Shown piece after piece: positions 1 to 6,445 of a stretch of 8,833 nt of DNA. The stretch covers positions 1 through 8,833 of the forward strand of contig JABIYQ010000539.1 of assembly GCA_018702715.1 (NCBI GenBank), given 5' to 3'. The position numbers and the translations under genes are program-made. Below the pieces are notes generated by a model. That model saw nothing but the letters and a program-made list of their open reading frames with translations. It made no database searches and was not told where the DNA came from. This stretch comes from Desulfobacula sp. GTDB taxonomy: Bacteria; Desulfobacterota; Desulfobacteria; Desulfobacterales; Desulfobacteraceae. The stretch's first letter is position 1. The number at the start of each line of letters is the position of its first letter.

Positions 1-1353
1 CAAGGTATTCTGGACGCCCGGTTTTACCCTGCCATTTGTTGTTCCGCCACAAAAATGATAGGTATTGATACTATTTCTGATATTATCAATGATTATATGC
101 CGTCTCCTCTTGACCGGGGTGACTGGACTGCAAAAGATGATAAAGGTGAGGATGTTATTATTTCTCCTGATCCTGATGCAGAATTTTCCGGATTTGTTTT
201 CAATACGATTGTTGATCCATATGCCGGCAGGCTGTCCTTATTTCGGGTAATTTCAGGGACTCTTGGAAAAGAGGGCAATGTTGTTAATACAACAAAAGAT
301 ACAAAAGAAAGATTTTCACAGCTTCTGGAGATTGCAGGAAAGGAGCAAAAAACTATTACCTATGCCCTTCCCGGATCTATTGTTGCTGTAGCAAAACTTA
401 AAAATACATTAACCGGTGATACTCTGACAGGTGGAAAAGAAATCCAGCTTCCAGCACCTAAACCTATGCCACCTGTTATTTCCTTTGCCATTTCACCCAA
501 ATCTAAAAACGATGAAGATAAAATCCATGAGGCTGTCAGAAAAATTCTTGAAGAAGATACAGGGCTTCAACTGAACAGGAATGAAGAAACCAGACAGACG
601 GTTCTTTCCGGCAGAGGTCTGGTTCATATTGAGGTAACCGCTGAAAAAATTCAAAGAAAATTTAATGTGGGAATGGATATTGAGACACCCAAGGTAGCTT
701 ATCGAGAAACCTTTAAGAAAAAGATACGTGTTCAGGGTAAACACAAAAAACAATCAGGAGGCCATGGTCAGTATGGTGACTGCTGGATTGTTCTTGAACC
801 CCTTCACAAAGGTTCAGGATTTGAATTTGTTGATAAAATTGTAGGCGGAGTTATTCCAAAAAATTATATTCCGGCAGTTGAAGCAGGAGTCAGGGATGCA
901 TCAAAAGCTGGCATTCTGGCAGGATTTCCCTGTGTTGATTTCAGGGTCACTGTTGATTTCGGTTCTTACCATTCTGTTGACTCATCTGAAATGGCATTTA
1001 AAATGGCTGGAACTCTTGCCTTTAAAAAGGCTGCTGTTGATGCAAAAGCAGTCTTACTTGAACCTGTCATGAAAATTGCGGTAAAAGTTCCAGAGGATAG
1101 TACAGGTGATATTATGGGTGATTTGAATTCACGTCGTGGCAGGGTTCTTGGAATGGATTCCGAAGACGATAAACAGATTATCAATGCCCTGGTTCCCATG
1201 GCTGAAATACTGCGGTACGCTCCGGATTTAAGCTCTATGACAGGTGGCAGAGGAACCTTTACAATGGAATTTGAACAATATGATGAAGTTCCAGGAGATA
1301 TGGCAAAAAAGGTGATTGAGCGGGTAAACTCTGAGAAAGAAGAAAATAAATAA
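1..1353 (+). CDS. fusA: Elongation factor G-like translational GTPase (5' partial)
   Basis: This is a ribosome-associated translocation GTPase of the EF-G family. The frame is open from base 1, so the gene starts upstream and the ATG at 55 is internal. The first codons carry a G5-like motif (CCSATKM), so most of the GTPase domain is missing. Domain II follows (about bases 180-440), then domain III, whose GRGLVHIEV (about 610-636) replaces the usual GMGELHLDI of EF-G. Domain IV has QSGGHGQYGD (751-780) and GSYHSVDSSE (961-990, keeping the tip histidine). The domain V end has GDLNSRRGRVLG and GGRGTFTMEF before a short lysine/glutamate-rich tail. The domain III differences and the KQSGGHGQYGDCWIVLEPL stretch resemble the EF-G-like paralogue group (EF-G2/FusA2) more than the main EF-G. 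No str-operon genes (rpsL, rpsG, tuf) follow, which fits a paralogue. It may act in translocation, recycling or ribosome rescue; the sequence does not say which. Family assignment is very secure, the paralogue subtype moderately so. Confidence 0.93.
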   Translation, partial: QGILDARFYPAICCSATKMIGIDTISDIINDYMPSPLDRGDWTAKDDKGEDVIISPDPDAEFSGFVFNTIVDPYAGRLSLFRVISGTLGKEGNVVNTTKDTKERFSQLLEIAGKEQKTITYALPGSIVAVAKLKNTLTGDTLTGGKEIQLPAPKPMPPVISFAISPKSKNDEDKIHEAVRKILEEDTGLQLNRNEETRQTVLSGRGLVHIEVTAEKIQRKFNVGMDIETPKVAYRETFKKKIRVQGKHKKQSGGHGQYGDCWIVLEPLHKGSGFEFVDKIVGGVIPKNYIPAVEAGVRDASKAGILAGFPCVDFRVTVDFGSYHSVDSSEMAFKMAGTLAFKKAAVDAKAVLLEPVMKIAVKVPEDSTGDIMGDLNSRRGRVLGMDSEDDKQIINALVPMAEILRYAPDLSSMTGGRGTFTMEFEQYDEVPGDMAKKVIERVNSEKEENK

Positions 1354-1380
1354 ACTGTCTAAACTATAATTGACAATTAA

Positions 1381-1420
1381 AAACCGGGCAATTAAAAAAT
1401 ATTTTTTAATTGCCCGGTTT
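1381..1420. terminator. Perfect 40-bp palindrome, shared bidirectional terminator
   Basis: The two 20-base halves are exact reverse complements, with a G+C-rich outer part (ACCGGGC / GCCCGGT) and an A/T-rich centre. It lies between the stop codons of two convergent genes, 27 bases after the EF-G-like gene and 2 bases after the acyltransferase gene. Read on the minus strand the stem is followed by a run of five T, a good intrinsic terminator for the five-gene operon. On the plus strand the T-run is weaker (TTTAATTATT). Confidence 0.85.
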
Positions 1421-1422
1421 AA

Positions 1423-2124
1423 TTATTGGCTTAGGTTAGAGATCCTATCAAACACATTTTCCCTTAATTCCTCCACAGATAAATTTTTAAATGTCTTATA
1501 GGGAATAGGTTTTCCAATATTTACTTTTACCACACCGGGATTTATAATCAGATGACCTTTTTGGTTGTAATCAAACAACCCATTTATTCCAAATGGCAGT
1601 ATATCGGCGCAGGCTTTTTTAGCTAAATGAAAAGGACCTTTTTTAAATGGAGCCATCTCTCCTGTCAGAGTCCTGTGGCCTTCAGGTAATATAGCAATGC
1701 TCCTCCCGGAAATAAGAGTTTTTTTTGCTATTTCAAGACTTGAAATAGCACTTTTCAGGTTGCTCCTCTGTATGGGAATATTCCCCCATTTACGAATGAG
1801 GTATCCCCAGACAGGCAACGAAAAATGATGGGCTGCTTCCACCCCCACAAAACATAAGGGAATGGCAGTCGGAACAACAAAAATATCAAAAAGGCTCTGG
1901 TGATTTCCCATGATCAGGTATGAGTGATCAGGATCAATATATTGCCTTCCCGTTACAACGAGCTTTATGCCAACTATCCGGATTAAAATGAGAAATAAAA
2001 ATCGTACCACGCGAATGGTGGATTTTGGAGGAAATAAGAACATGGAGAAAATAAGAATAAAAAATGAAAATAAAAAAAAGATACAACCAATAAACCATAA
2101 CCATATTGAATATATTTTTTTCAC
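1423..2124 (-). CDS. plsC: 1-acyl-sn-glycerol-3-phosphate acyltransferase (PlsC family)
   Basis: This enzyme transfers an acyl chain to lysophosphatidic acid, giving phosphatidic acid at the inner membrane. It has the PlsC-family blocks in order: NHQSLFD (residues 74-80, the catalytic HX4D with H75 and D80), a block II ending NIPIQR (115-120), PEGHR (147-151, the variant of PEGTR that binds the glycerol phosphate) and LPFGING (176-182). Two hydrophobic N-terminal stretches (about 8-31 and 41-56) would anchor it. At 233 aa it has the usual family length. The start is GTG, overlapping the stop of the upstream lipid kinase gene by four bases (GTGA), with AAGG eight bases before it. The next in-frame ATG would remove the first membrane segment. 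It is the last gene of the operon and its neighbour also makes phosphatidic acid. Acyl specificity cannot be read; related PlsC-like proteins can also acylate other lipids. Confidence 0.9.
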   Translation of the reverse strand: MKKIYSIWLWFIGCIFFLFSFFILIFSMFLFPPKSTIRVVRFLFLILIRIVGIKLVVTGRQYIDPDHSYLIMGNHQSLFDIFVVPTAIPLCFVGVEAAHHFSLPVWGYLIRKWGNIPIQRSNLKSAISSLEIAKKTLISGRSIAILPEGHRTLTGEMAPFKKGPFHLAKKACADILPFGINGLFDYNQKGHLIINPGVVKVNIGKPIPYKTFKNLSVEELRENVFDRISNLSQ

Positions 2125-3008
2125 GTAAGATACCTTATCATTTTAGGGTGTACAATTATCGTGGCAGGTGAGCTGCCAAATAGTTCACCATCAGGCAATA
2201 AGGTTTTAATCGGCCAAGTTTTTATTTTTGCCTTTTTAGCTTTAAAAGATCTTACTGAAGGGTGGTTTATATGAGTACCTTTAAATATTTTTGGCAGGGT
2301 AGCCAAAAGACTTGTCCTGGACATTTTTCCTGCAATAATAATATCCATAAAACCATCATCAATTTTTGCTTCAGGAGCCATCATCATATTCCCGCCAGTA
2401 AAACGTGAATTGCAAAACTCAACAAAACAATTTTCTCCTGATAAGGTTTTTCCATCAATTTCAAGTTCCAAATAATGAAATTTCAGTTTGAAAGTTCTGT
2501 GAAAAACACCGATAATATAAGAAAAATCTTTGAAAAATTTAAACTTTTGTGCTGTTTTTGCCACATCTGTGACAAACCCCAGTCCGGTCAGATTAACAAA
2601 ATAATATTTTTTTTGGGCCTGTGTAAAAGAACAGGTGTCCACCCATTTTGGCGAATTTTTAACAATCGACTTGATGCCATCCTCAAGGTTATGCAAATTC
2701 AAATCCTTTGCAAAAGAATTTCCCGAACCAACGGGAATGATACCAATAGGTGGAATATTTTTAGGTTTAAAGGTAGAGAGAAGACCGTTTAAAACCTGGA
2801 AATTGGTTCCATCCCCACCAATGGCAATAATGGCATCATATTGATCTATTTTGAGCTTGGTTGTTAGATTTAGGAGATGTTTATGATAAAGGGATATATA
2901 ACTATGATACTCAATATGGTGGAATAATAGTTTTTTTTCAATCAAAGGAAGCAGTTTTTCAGTGTTTTTACCGCCAGCATATGGATTTACAATTAAGGCA
3001 ACTTTCAT
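2121..3008 (-). CDS. Diacylglycerol kinase-family lipid kinase (YegS/DgkB type)
   Basis: This is a soluble or membrane-associated lipid kinase of the DAGK catalytic-domain superfamily (YegS/LCB5/DgkB), which phosphorylates diacylglycerol or a related lipid with ATP. Visible motifs are NPYAGGK (8-14, nucleotide-binding strand/loop), GGDGT (64-68, the family signature), PVGSGNSFAKDL (92-103), DDGFMDI (217-223) and PDGE (272-275, the C-terminal acidic motif). Length (295 aa) is normal for the family. It has an ATG start, but the ribosome site is weak (AAGAAA, 13-nt gap after the radical SAM gene). Its TGA overlaps the GTG of plsC, so the two are probably translationally coupled. Together they give two routes to phosphatidic acid: phosphorylation of diacylglycerol and acylation of lysophosphatidate. 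Family is certain; substrate is not, since YegS and sphingoid-base kinases share the motifs. Confidence 0.88.
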   Translation of the reverse strand: MKVALIVNPYAGGKNTEKLLPLIEKKLLFHHIEYHSYISLYHKHLLNLTTKLKIDQYDAIIAIGGDGTNFQVLNGLLSTFKPKNIPPIGIIPVGSGNSFAKDLNLHNLEDGIKSIVKNSPKWVDTCSFTQAQKKYYFVNLTGLGFVTDVAKTAQKFKFFKDFSYIIGVFHRTFKLKFHYLELEIDGKTLSGENCFVEFCNSRFTGGNMMMAPEAKIDDGFMDIIIAGKMSRTSLLATLPKIFKGTHINHPSVRSFKAKKAKIKTWPIKTLLPDGELFGSSPATIIVHPKMIRYLT

Positions 3009-3021
3009 AAAATTTTCTTGT

Positions 3022-4128
3022 TTACAACAAATTAGAATTTAAACTGCAATGTGTTACCGCACTTTTATCCAATAGATGCCCTAATTCACCTTTTTTTCCA
3101 GGGAAAAATCCTAAACATTTTTCCCATACTTCTTCATCTTCCATGCAAAAATAGAGCAGCAGGTCTGGGGCATATTCTTTTATACATGAAATAATTTTTT
3201 GGTACATCTTTATTCTCAATGGTTTGAAATATCGCATTTTATTGTCAAGTCCAAGAATAAACTCTCCATAGGGGATGGTGGAATGATTGAATCGTTTTTC
3301 AATTACCTGTTTTAAACCAGGCATGAATCGAAAAGTTCCAATGCTGATCCATACAATACTTTCCGGGCTGACATATTCAAAAATAAGTTCAACCACTTTT
3401 TTATATTGAGTCTCGCATCCAGGATAGATCACCAGAGGGTCAAAATGGAACGCAAGTCTGTATCCCTTTGACTCCACCCTCTTTGCAGCCTTAAGACGTG
3501 CTTTAAGTGAGGCAGTACCCTTTTCTTCGGAACTAATAATATCCTCAGTGTTCAAAGACCATGCAATAACAGTTTTACCATTATGATCAAGGGGAAGTAA
3601 GGAATCTATATTATTGGTTTTGGTTTTAAGCTCCAAAAGACAATTTTTTTGTTTTGCAAATGTTTCAATGAGAAATTTTGGTTGAAGACTCACCTGTTCC
3701 CAGATAAGAGAATCTGTATATTCGCCTGTACCGATTCTAAATATTTTTTTTTGTCCAAATCTTTTTTCAAGGGCGTTGGAAAATGTTTTAAGACCTGCAA
3801 AATATTGCAGAACAGGGGGATGAAAATAAGCCTGAAGAATGCAATAGGAGCAATCCATGGTACAAAATGTGCCGGTATGAAGGATTGTATAGTCACAGCA
3901 GGTATAAAAACTTGTTCCTGGGCATTCCTTAATGATTGCCCCTTTGTTACTGGTAATATAAAGTGTTTTTTTGGCCTTTGATATTGGATCATCAGCATCA
4001 TTAATATAGTCATAGACTGTTTTTGTATTTTCTATCCATTGCGGATCTGCAGTCACCTTTGAAATCAGATACTCGATTTCTAAATCCTCTGGGATAGTTT
4101 TATCAATAAAAAGAGTATTGATTTTCAT
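3022..4128 (-). CDS. Spore photoproduct lyase-like radical SAM protein
   Basis: This is a radical S-adenosylmethionine enzyme of the SPL family (SplB-like). The [4Fe-4S] motif is CTMDCSYC (C89, C93, C96; CX3CX2C), preceded by a conserved-looking CPGTSFYTCCDY (69-80). Downstream, by memory-based comparison with Bacillus SplB, HNGKTVIAWSLN (182-193) matches HNGKTRFRFSIN, the KGYRLAF block (221-227) matches the AGYPLGF block, and RVIEK-type residues recur at LKQVIEKRF (272-280). The whole fold therefore looks SPL-like. It differs at key places. The segment FRIGTGEYTD (130-139) aligns with FEASCTSD but has no cysteine equivalent to the H-atom-donating Cys141, and the tyrosine after the third cluster cysteine is isoleucine (SYCILQ versus HYCYLQ). 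The organism shows no sign here of being a spore former. The start ATG overlaps the stop of the ParB-like gene (ATGA), implying joint action. Fold assignment is strong; the reaction is unknown. Confidence 0.85.
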   Translation of the reverse strand: MKINTLFIDKTIPEDLEIEYLISKVTADPQWIENTKTVYDYINDADDPISKAKKTLYITSNKGAIIKECPGTSFYTCCDYTILHTGTFCTMDCSYCILQAYFHPPVLQYFAGLKTFSNALEKRFGQKKIFRIGTGEYTDSLIWEQVSLQPKFLIETFAKQKNCLLELKTKTNNIDSLLPLDHNGKTVIAWSLNTEDIISSEEKGTASLKARLKAAKRVESKGYRLAFHFDPLVIYPGCETQYKKVVELIFEYVSPESIVWISIGTFRFMPGLKQVIEKRFNHSTIPYGEFILGLDNKMRYFKPLRIKMYQKIISCIKEYAPDLLLYFCMEDEEVWEKCLGFFPGKKGELGHLLDKSAVTHCSLNSNLL

Positions 4129-5099
4129 GGGTTGAAGATTTCTTTTAAAGATTTGCTTTTCATGGCCGAGTAAAGGGTCTGAACATTTTTTTGAAACTCG
4201 TCAAAATTTTGGGCAGTAAAACAAATGGAATAGATTTGGCTGTCTAAGTTTTCAGGAGGCAAAAATTTTATATTAGTTCCAAATTTAATAGATGCAATTT
4301 TTTCTCTGGTTTTTTGACGCACCCTAAAAACAGTTGGAAACCTTTGTTCAAACAGACAGGTTCTCAAAAGAGCTGTTTTTAAAACTAATTCAATTTTTTT
4401 ATCAAAGAGAATAGCCTGTATCTCAGGATTTTTAAAAACTGCTTTTGGTTTAACAGCATCTCTGGCAGCGATTTCCATTATATGCATTATGATTTCAAGC
4501 TGTTTGTTATTTGAGGCACGAATGTTTGAAAAAATACTTAAAAAGCTCTCTATGGTATCTTTTTCAAAACAGGAAATTTTTTTGGCAGACTTAAAAGATA
4601 GATGACCCGTGCTAATCAACTCCAAAGACGGATCAGGCAGTCTGCCAACGCTTAATAAATCCTTTACAAAGCGGGCAGAAAGTTCTGTGTTAAAAATGGC
4701 AGATGATTTTTGTGAAATCTGTTTTTCATCTATAAATTGATACAGGCGGTTCGTGCATATAATGAGTTCTGCTTGGGTCAACTGTCGTTTAAAAGCAAGA
4801 GCTGTTATGGATTTTAAAAGGCATTGATACTCACTTGTATCCGGATCTGTTTTATATACAAGTATTTTTTTATTGTGAACCTGATGAATATGAATATGGG
4901 CTCTGATTCTATTAAATCCTGAAATGACAATAAATTTATTGTTCACCGGCCTGACAATGGGTGGAAAAAGCAGGCCGACATCTTTCAAAGATTCTGCAAG
5001 AGAACCCATATCATTTTCTAAAAATGAAATCTTGTACCGTTCATCCGCCAGATCAATGTCAGAACTATTGATTTCGCAAAAAATATCAGACATTTTCAC
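4125..5099 (-). CDS. ParB-like N-terminal domain protein, partner of the SPL-like gene
   Basis: The N-terminal 90 residues resemble the ParB/Spo0J/Srx-type domain: MGSLAESLKDVGLLFPPIVR (31-50) corresponds to box I, and VISGFNRIRAH (58-68) to the box II region. Box II is altered: canonical GERRxRA is GFNRIRA here, losing the glutamate and first arginine linked to CTP binding and hydrolysis. A helical region (about 107-175) could hold a DNA-binding helix-turn-helix. The remaining 150 residues are not recognised. At 324 aa it has the length of ParB, but no ParA gene adjoins it and no parS-like 16-bp site was noticed. The start is uncertain: GTG at 5099 (14-base overlap with purC) or ATG at 5093 (8-base overlap, GGTGA just ahead). 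Its own stop overlaps the next ATG. Role is unknown; it may target or regulate the radical SAM partner. It is probably not a partition protein. Confidence 0.7.
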   Translation of the reverse strand: MKMSDIFCEINSSDIDLADERYKISFLENDMGSLAESLKDVGLLFPPIVRPVNNKFIVISGFNRIRAHIHIHQVHNKKILVYKTDPDTSEYQCLLKSITALAFKRQLTQAELIICTNRLYQFIDEKQISQKSSAIFNTELSARFVKDLLSVGRLPDPSLELISTGHLSFKSAKKISCFEKDTIESFLSIFSNIRASNNKQLEIIMHIMEIAARDAVKPKAVFKNPEIQAILFDKKIELVLKTALLRTCLFEQRFPTVFRVRQKTREKIASIKFGTNIKFLPPENLDSQIYSICFTAQNFDEFQKNVQTLYSAMKSKSLKEIFNP

Positions 5100-5973
5100 C
5101 GGTTAATTTTGTATAAATCTCTTTATAGGTATTTGATGTCCTGTCAATTACATCCTGGGGAAGTTTGGGTCCCGGGCTTTTTTTGTTCCACCCGGATTCA
5201 GTGAGCCAGTCCCTGACAAATTGCTTATCAAAGCTGTTTTGGCCTCTTCCCGGTTCATATTCGTTTAAGGGCCAGAATCTGGATGAATCCGGGGTAAGGA
5301 TTTCATCTATAAGGATAATTTCTCCATCTAAAAGCCCAAATTCAAATTTTGTATCTGCAATGATAATCCCTTTTGATAGAGCATATTCAGCACCTTTTTT
5401 ATATATTTCAAGGCTTAAATTTTTTAACTTTTCAGCTTTTTTTGTTCCAATCAATTTTACAGCCTCATCAAAACTGATATTAATATCATGATCACCGACT
5501 TCAGCTTTGGTGGAAGGTGTAAAAAGCGGTTGTTCAAGTTTGTCAGACTCTTTCAATCCTTTGGGTAATTTAATCCCGCAGACATGACCTTCTTTTTGAT
5601 AAGAACTCCAGCCCGAACCGGTTATATAACCTCTTACAATGCATTCAATGGGAAGCGGCTCTGCTTTTTTTACCAGCATACTGCGTTTATTCAACGCACC
5701 TGAATGGGGTTTAAATTCTTCAGGATACTCATCTGTATTGGTGGTTATTATATGATTATTTACAATGCCTTCCATTTGTTTGAACCAGAATACAGAAATT
5801 TGATTTAAAACTTTTCCCTTATCCGGGATAATATCCGGCAGGACAACATCAAATGCAGAGAGTCTGTCAGTTGTAACCATTAGAAGAGACTCTCCCGTGT
5901 CAAATATATCCCTGACTTTACCCTGCCTGACCAGGGACAGATCATCAAACTGTGTCTTTGGTATAGATACCAT
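5086..5973 (-). CDS. purC: SAICAR synthetase (phosphoribosylaminoimidazole-succinocarboxamide synthase)
   Basis: PurC joins aspartate to CAIR with ATP in de novo purine synthesis, in the cytoplasm. Motifs, numbered from the ATG at 5973, are GKVRDIFD (18-25, phosphate-binding), DRLSAFD (36-42), RGYITGSGW (114-122), TKAEVGDHD (155-163), TKFEFG (208-213) and DEILTPDSSRFW (223-234). At 295 aa it is the long form, similar to yeast Ade1, rather than the 237-aa form of E. coli. The frame is open 19 codons further upstream to an ATG at 6030, but AAGGAG sits seven bases before the inner ATG, and family proteins begin near this residue, so I use 5973. It is the first gene of the minus-strand operon. 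Its 3' end overlaps the ParB-like gene by 8 or 14 bases. I found no other pur gene and no purine riboswitch in the leader. Confidence 0.95.
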   Translation of the reverse strand: MVSIPKTQFDDLSLVRQGKVRDIFDTGESLLMVTTDRLSAFDVVLPDIIPDKGKVLNQISVFWFKQMEGIVNNHIITTNTDEYPEEFKPHSGALNKRSMLVKKAEPLPIECIVRGYITGSGWSSYQKEGHVCGIKLPKGLKESDKLEQPLFTPSTKAEVGDHDINISFDEAVKLIGTKKAEKLKNLSLEIYKKGAEYALSKGIIIADTKFEFGLLDGEIILIDEILTPDSSRFWPLNEYEPGRGQNSFDKQFVRDWLTESGWNKKSPGPKLPQDVIDRTSNTYKEIYTKLTGENV

Positions 5974-5980
5974 CTTAAAT

Positions 5981-5986
5981 CTCCTT
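5981..5986 (-). promoter_or_regulatory. Ribosome binding site deciding the purC start
   Basis: AAGGAG on the minus strand lies seven bases before the ATG at 5973. It is the strongest Shine-Dalgarno match in the operon and argues against the in-frame ATG at 6030. Confidence 0.85.
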
Positions 5987-6074
5987 ATTTTATTATAATT
6001 GGCTGAATATTTTTTGATTTTAAATATCATAAAATAATATATTTATCCATGATGAAAATGTAATGGTATGCTGA

Positions 6075-6323
6075 TTAAGCAGCCTTGGCCGGTCCCAAGA
6101 AAAAATTGCAAAAATAATTGGGATGACCCAGAGAAGAGTTGCTCAAATTATTAATAATGCAAATCTTTGCGAAATTAATAATTTGCTCACCCAGGGCCAT
6201 GACATGGAATACATAACAAGCAAGGAGGATTTTCTACTTCAATCTTTATCTTTTTTAAATTTTTTTTATTCTGATCATCATATGGACGATTTAAAAAACA
6301 AAGTATATTTTCATATCAGTTGA
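6075..6323 (+). pseudogene. Remnant of a ParB-type helix-turn-helix gene
   Basis: From 6075 the frame is open (after a TGA at 6072) and reads RSQEKIAKIIGMTQRRVAQI followed by an INNLLTQGHDMEYI segment. The first part is a clear helix-turn-helix of the kind found after the ParB domain (Q-E-K-I-A ... T-Q-R-R-V-A-Q-I). The second resembles the stretch that follows it in ParB-domain proteins of mobile or methylase-linked loci, as I remember them. Downstream of about 6210 the reading is unlike any family I know and stops at 6321-6323. The only ATG (6123) lies inside the helix-turn-helix, has no convincing ribosome site and would split the domain. An N-terminal ParB domain is absent upstream. I therefore infer a decayed fragment, although a tiny expressed protein of 66 aa starting at 6123 cannot be excluded. 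It is not a copy of the ParB-like gene at 4125-5099. Confidence 0.45.
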
Positions 6324-6378
6324 ATAGCGGAGACCCTTCTTTCAGAACAACAAAATTTGATTTTAATATTTTGTAAAC

Positions 6379-6408
6379 TTGACGTTGATTGCAAAATGAT
6401 AATATTGT
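6379..6408 (+). promoter_or_regulatory. Candidate sigma-70 promoter of the TolC-family gene
   Basis: TTGACG (6379-6384) is followed after 18 bases by TATTGT (6403-6408), a 5/6 and a 4/6 match to consensus, in an A/T-rich stretch. Transcription would start near 6415, giving a leader of about 30 bases. Spacing is acceptable but the -10 box is weak. Confidence 0.4.
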
Positions 6409-6434
6409 GGATTAAATTTATATTTTCAACAAAT

Positions 6435-6439
6435 GAGGT
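6435..6439 (+). promoter_or_regulatory. Ribosome binding site of the TolC-family gene
   Basis: GAGGT lies six bases before the ATG at 6446 and supports this start, which also places a complete signal peptide at the N-terminus. Confidence 0.7.
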
Positions 6440-6445
6440 TATAAA

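Noticed and set aside
55..57. ATG at 55 as the start of the EF-G-like gene
   Set aside because: The codons from base 1 already encode the end of the GTPase domain, including the G5-like motif, so the gene begins outside the window.
2475..2844. Plus-strand open frames of 105 and 69 codons
   Set aside because: They lie wholly opposite the lipid kinase gene, have no ribosome site and resemble no family; they are antisense shadows.
3649..4013. Open frames of about 110 codons on both strands
   Set aside because: They overlap the well-supported radical SAM gene in other frames and include its cysteine codons only by chance.
4125..5099. Chromosome or plasmid partition locus (parAB)
   Set aside because: There is no ParA gene, no parS-like site was noticed, and the CTP motif is altered. 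The neighbours are biosynthetic genes and a radical SAM gene.
5992..5997. Perfect TATAAT on the minus strand upstream of purC
   Set aside because: The implied transcription start would fall on the ribosome binding site itself, and no -35 match exists at 16-18 bases. The purC promoter is unresolved.
5974..6030. In-frame upstream extension of purC to an ATG at 6030
   Set aside because: The extra 19 residues (lysine-rich, unlike PurC) lack a ribosome site, whereas AAGGAG stands seven bases before the ATG at 5973.
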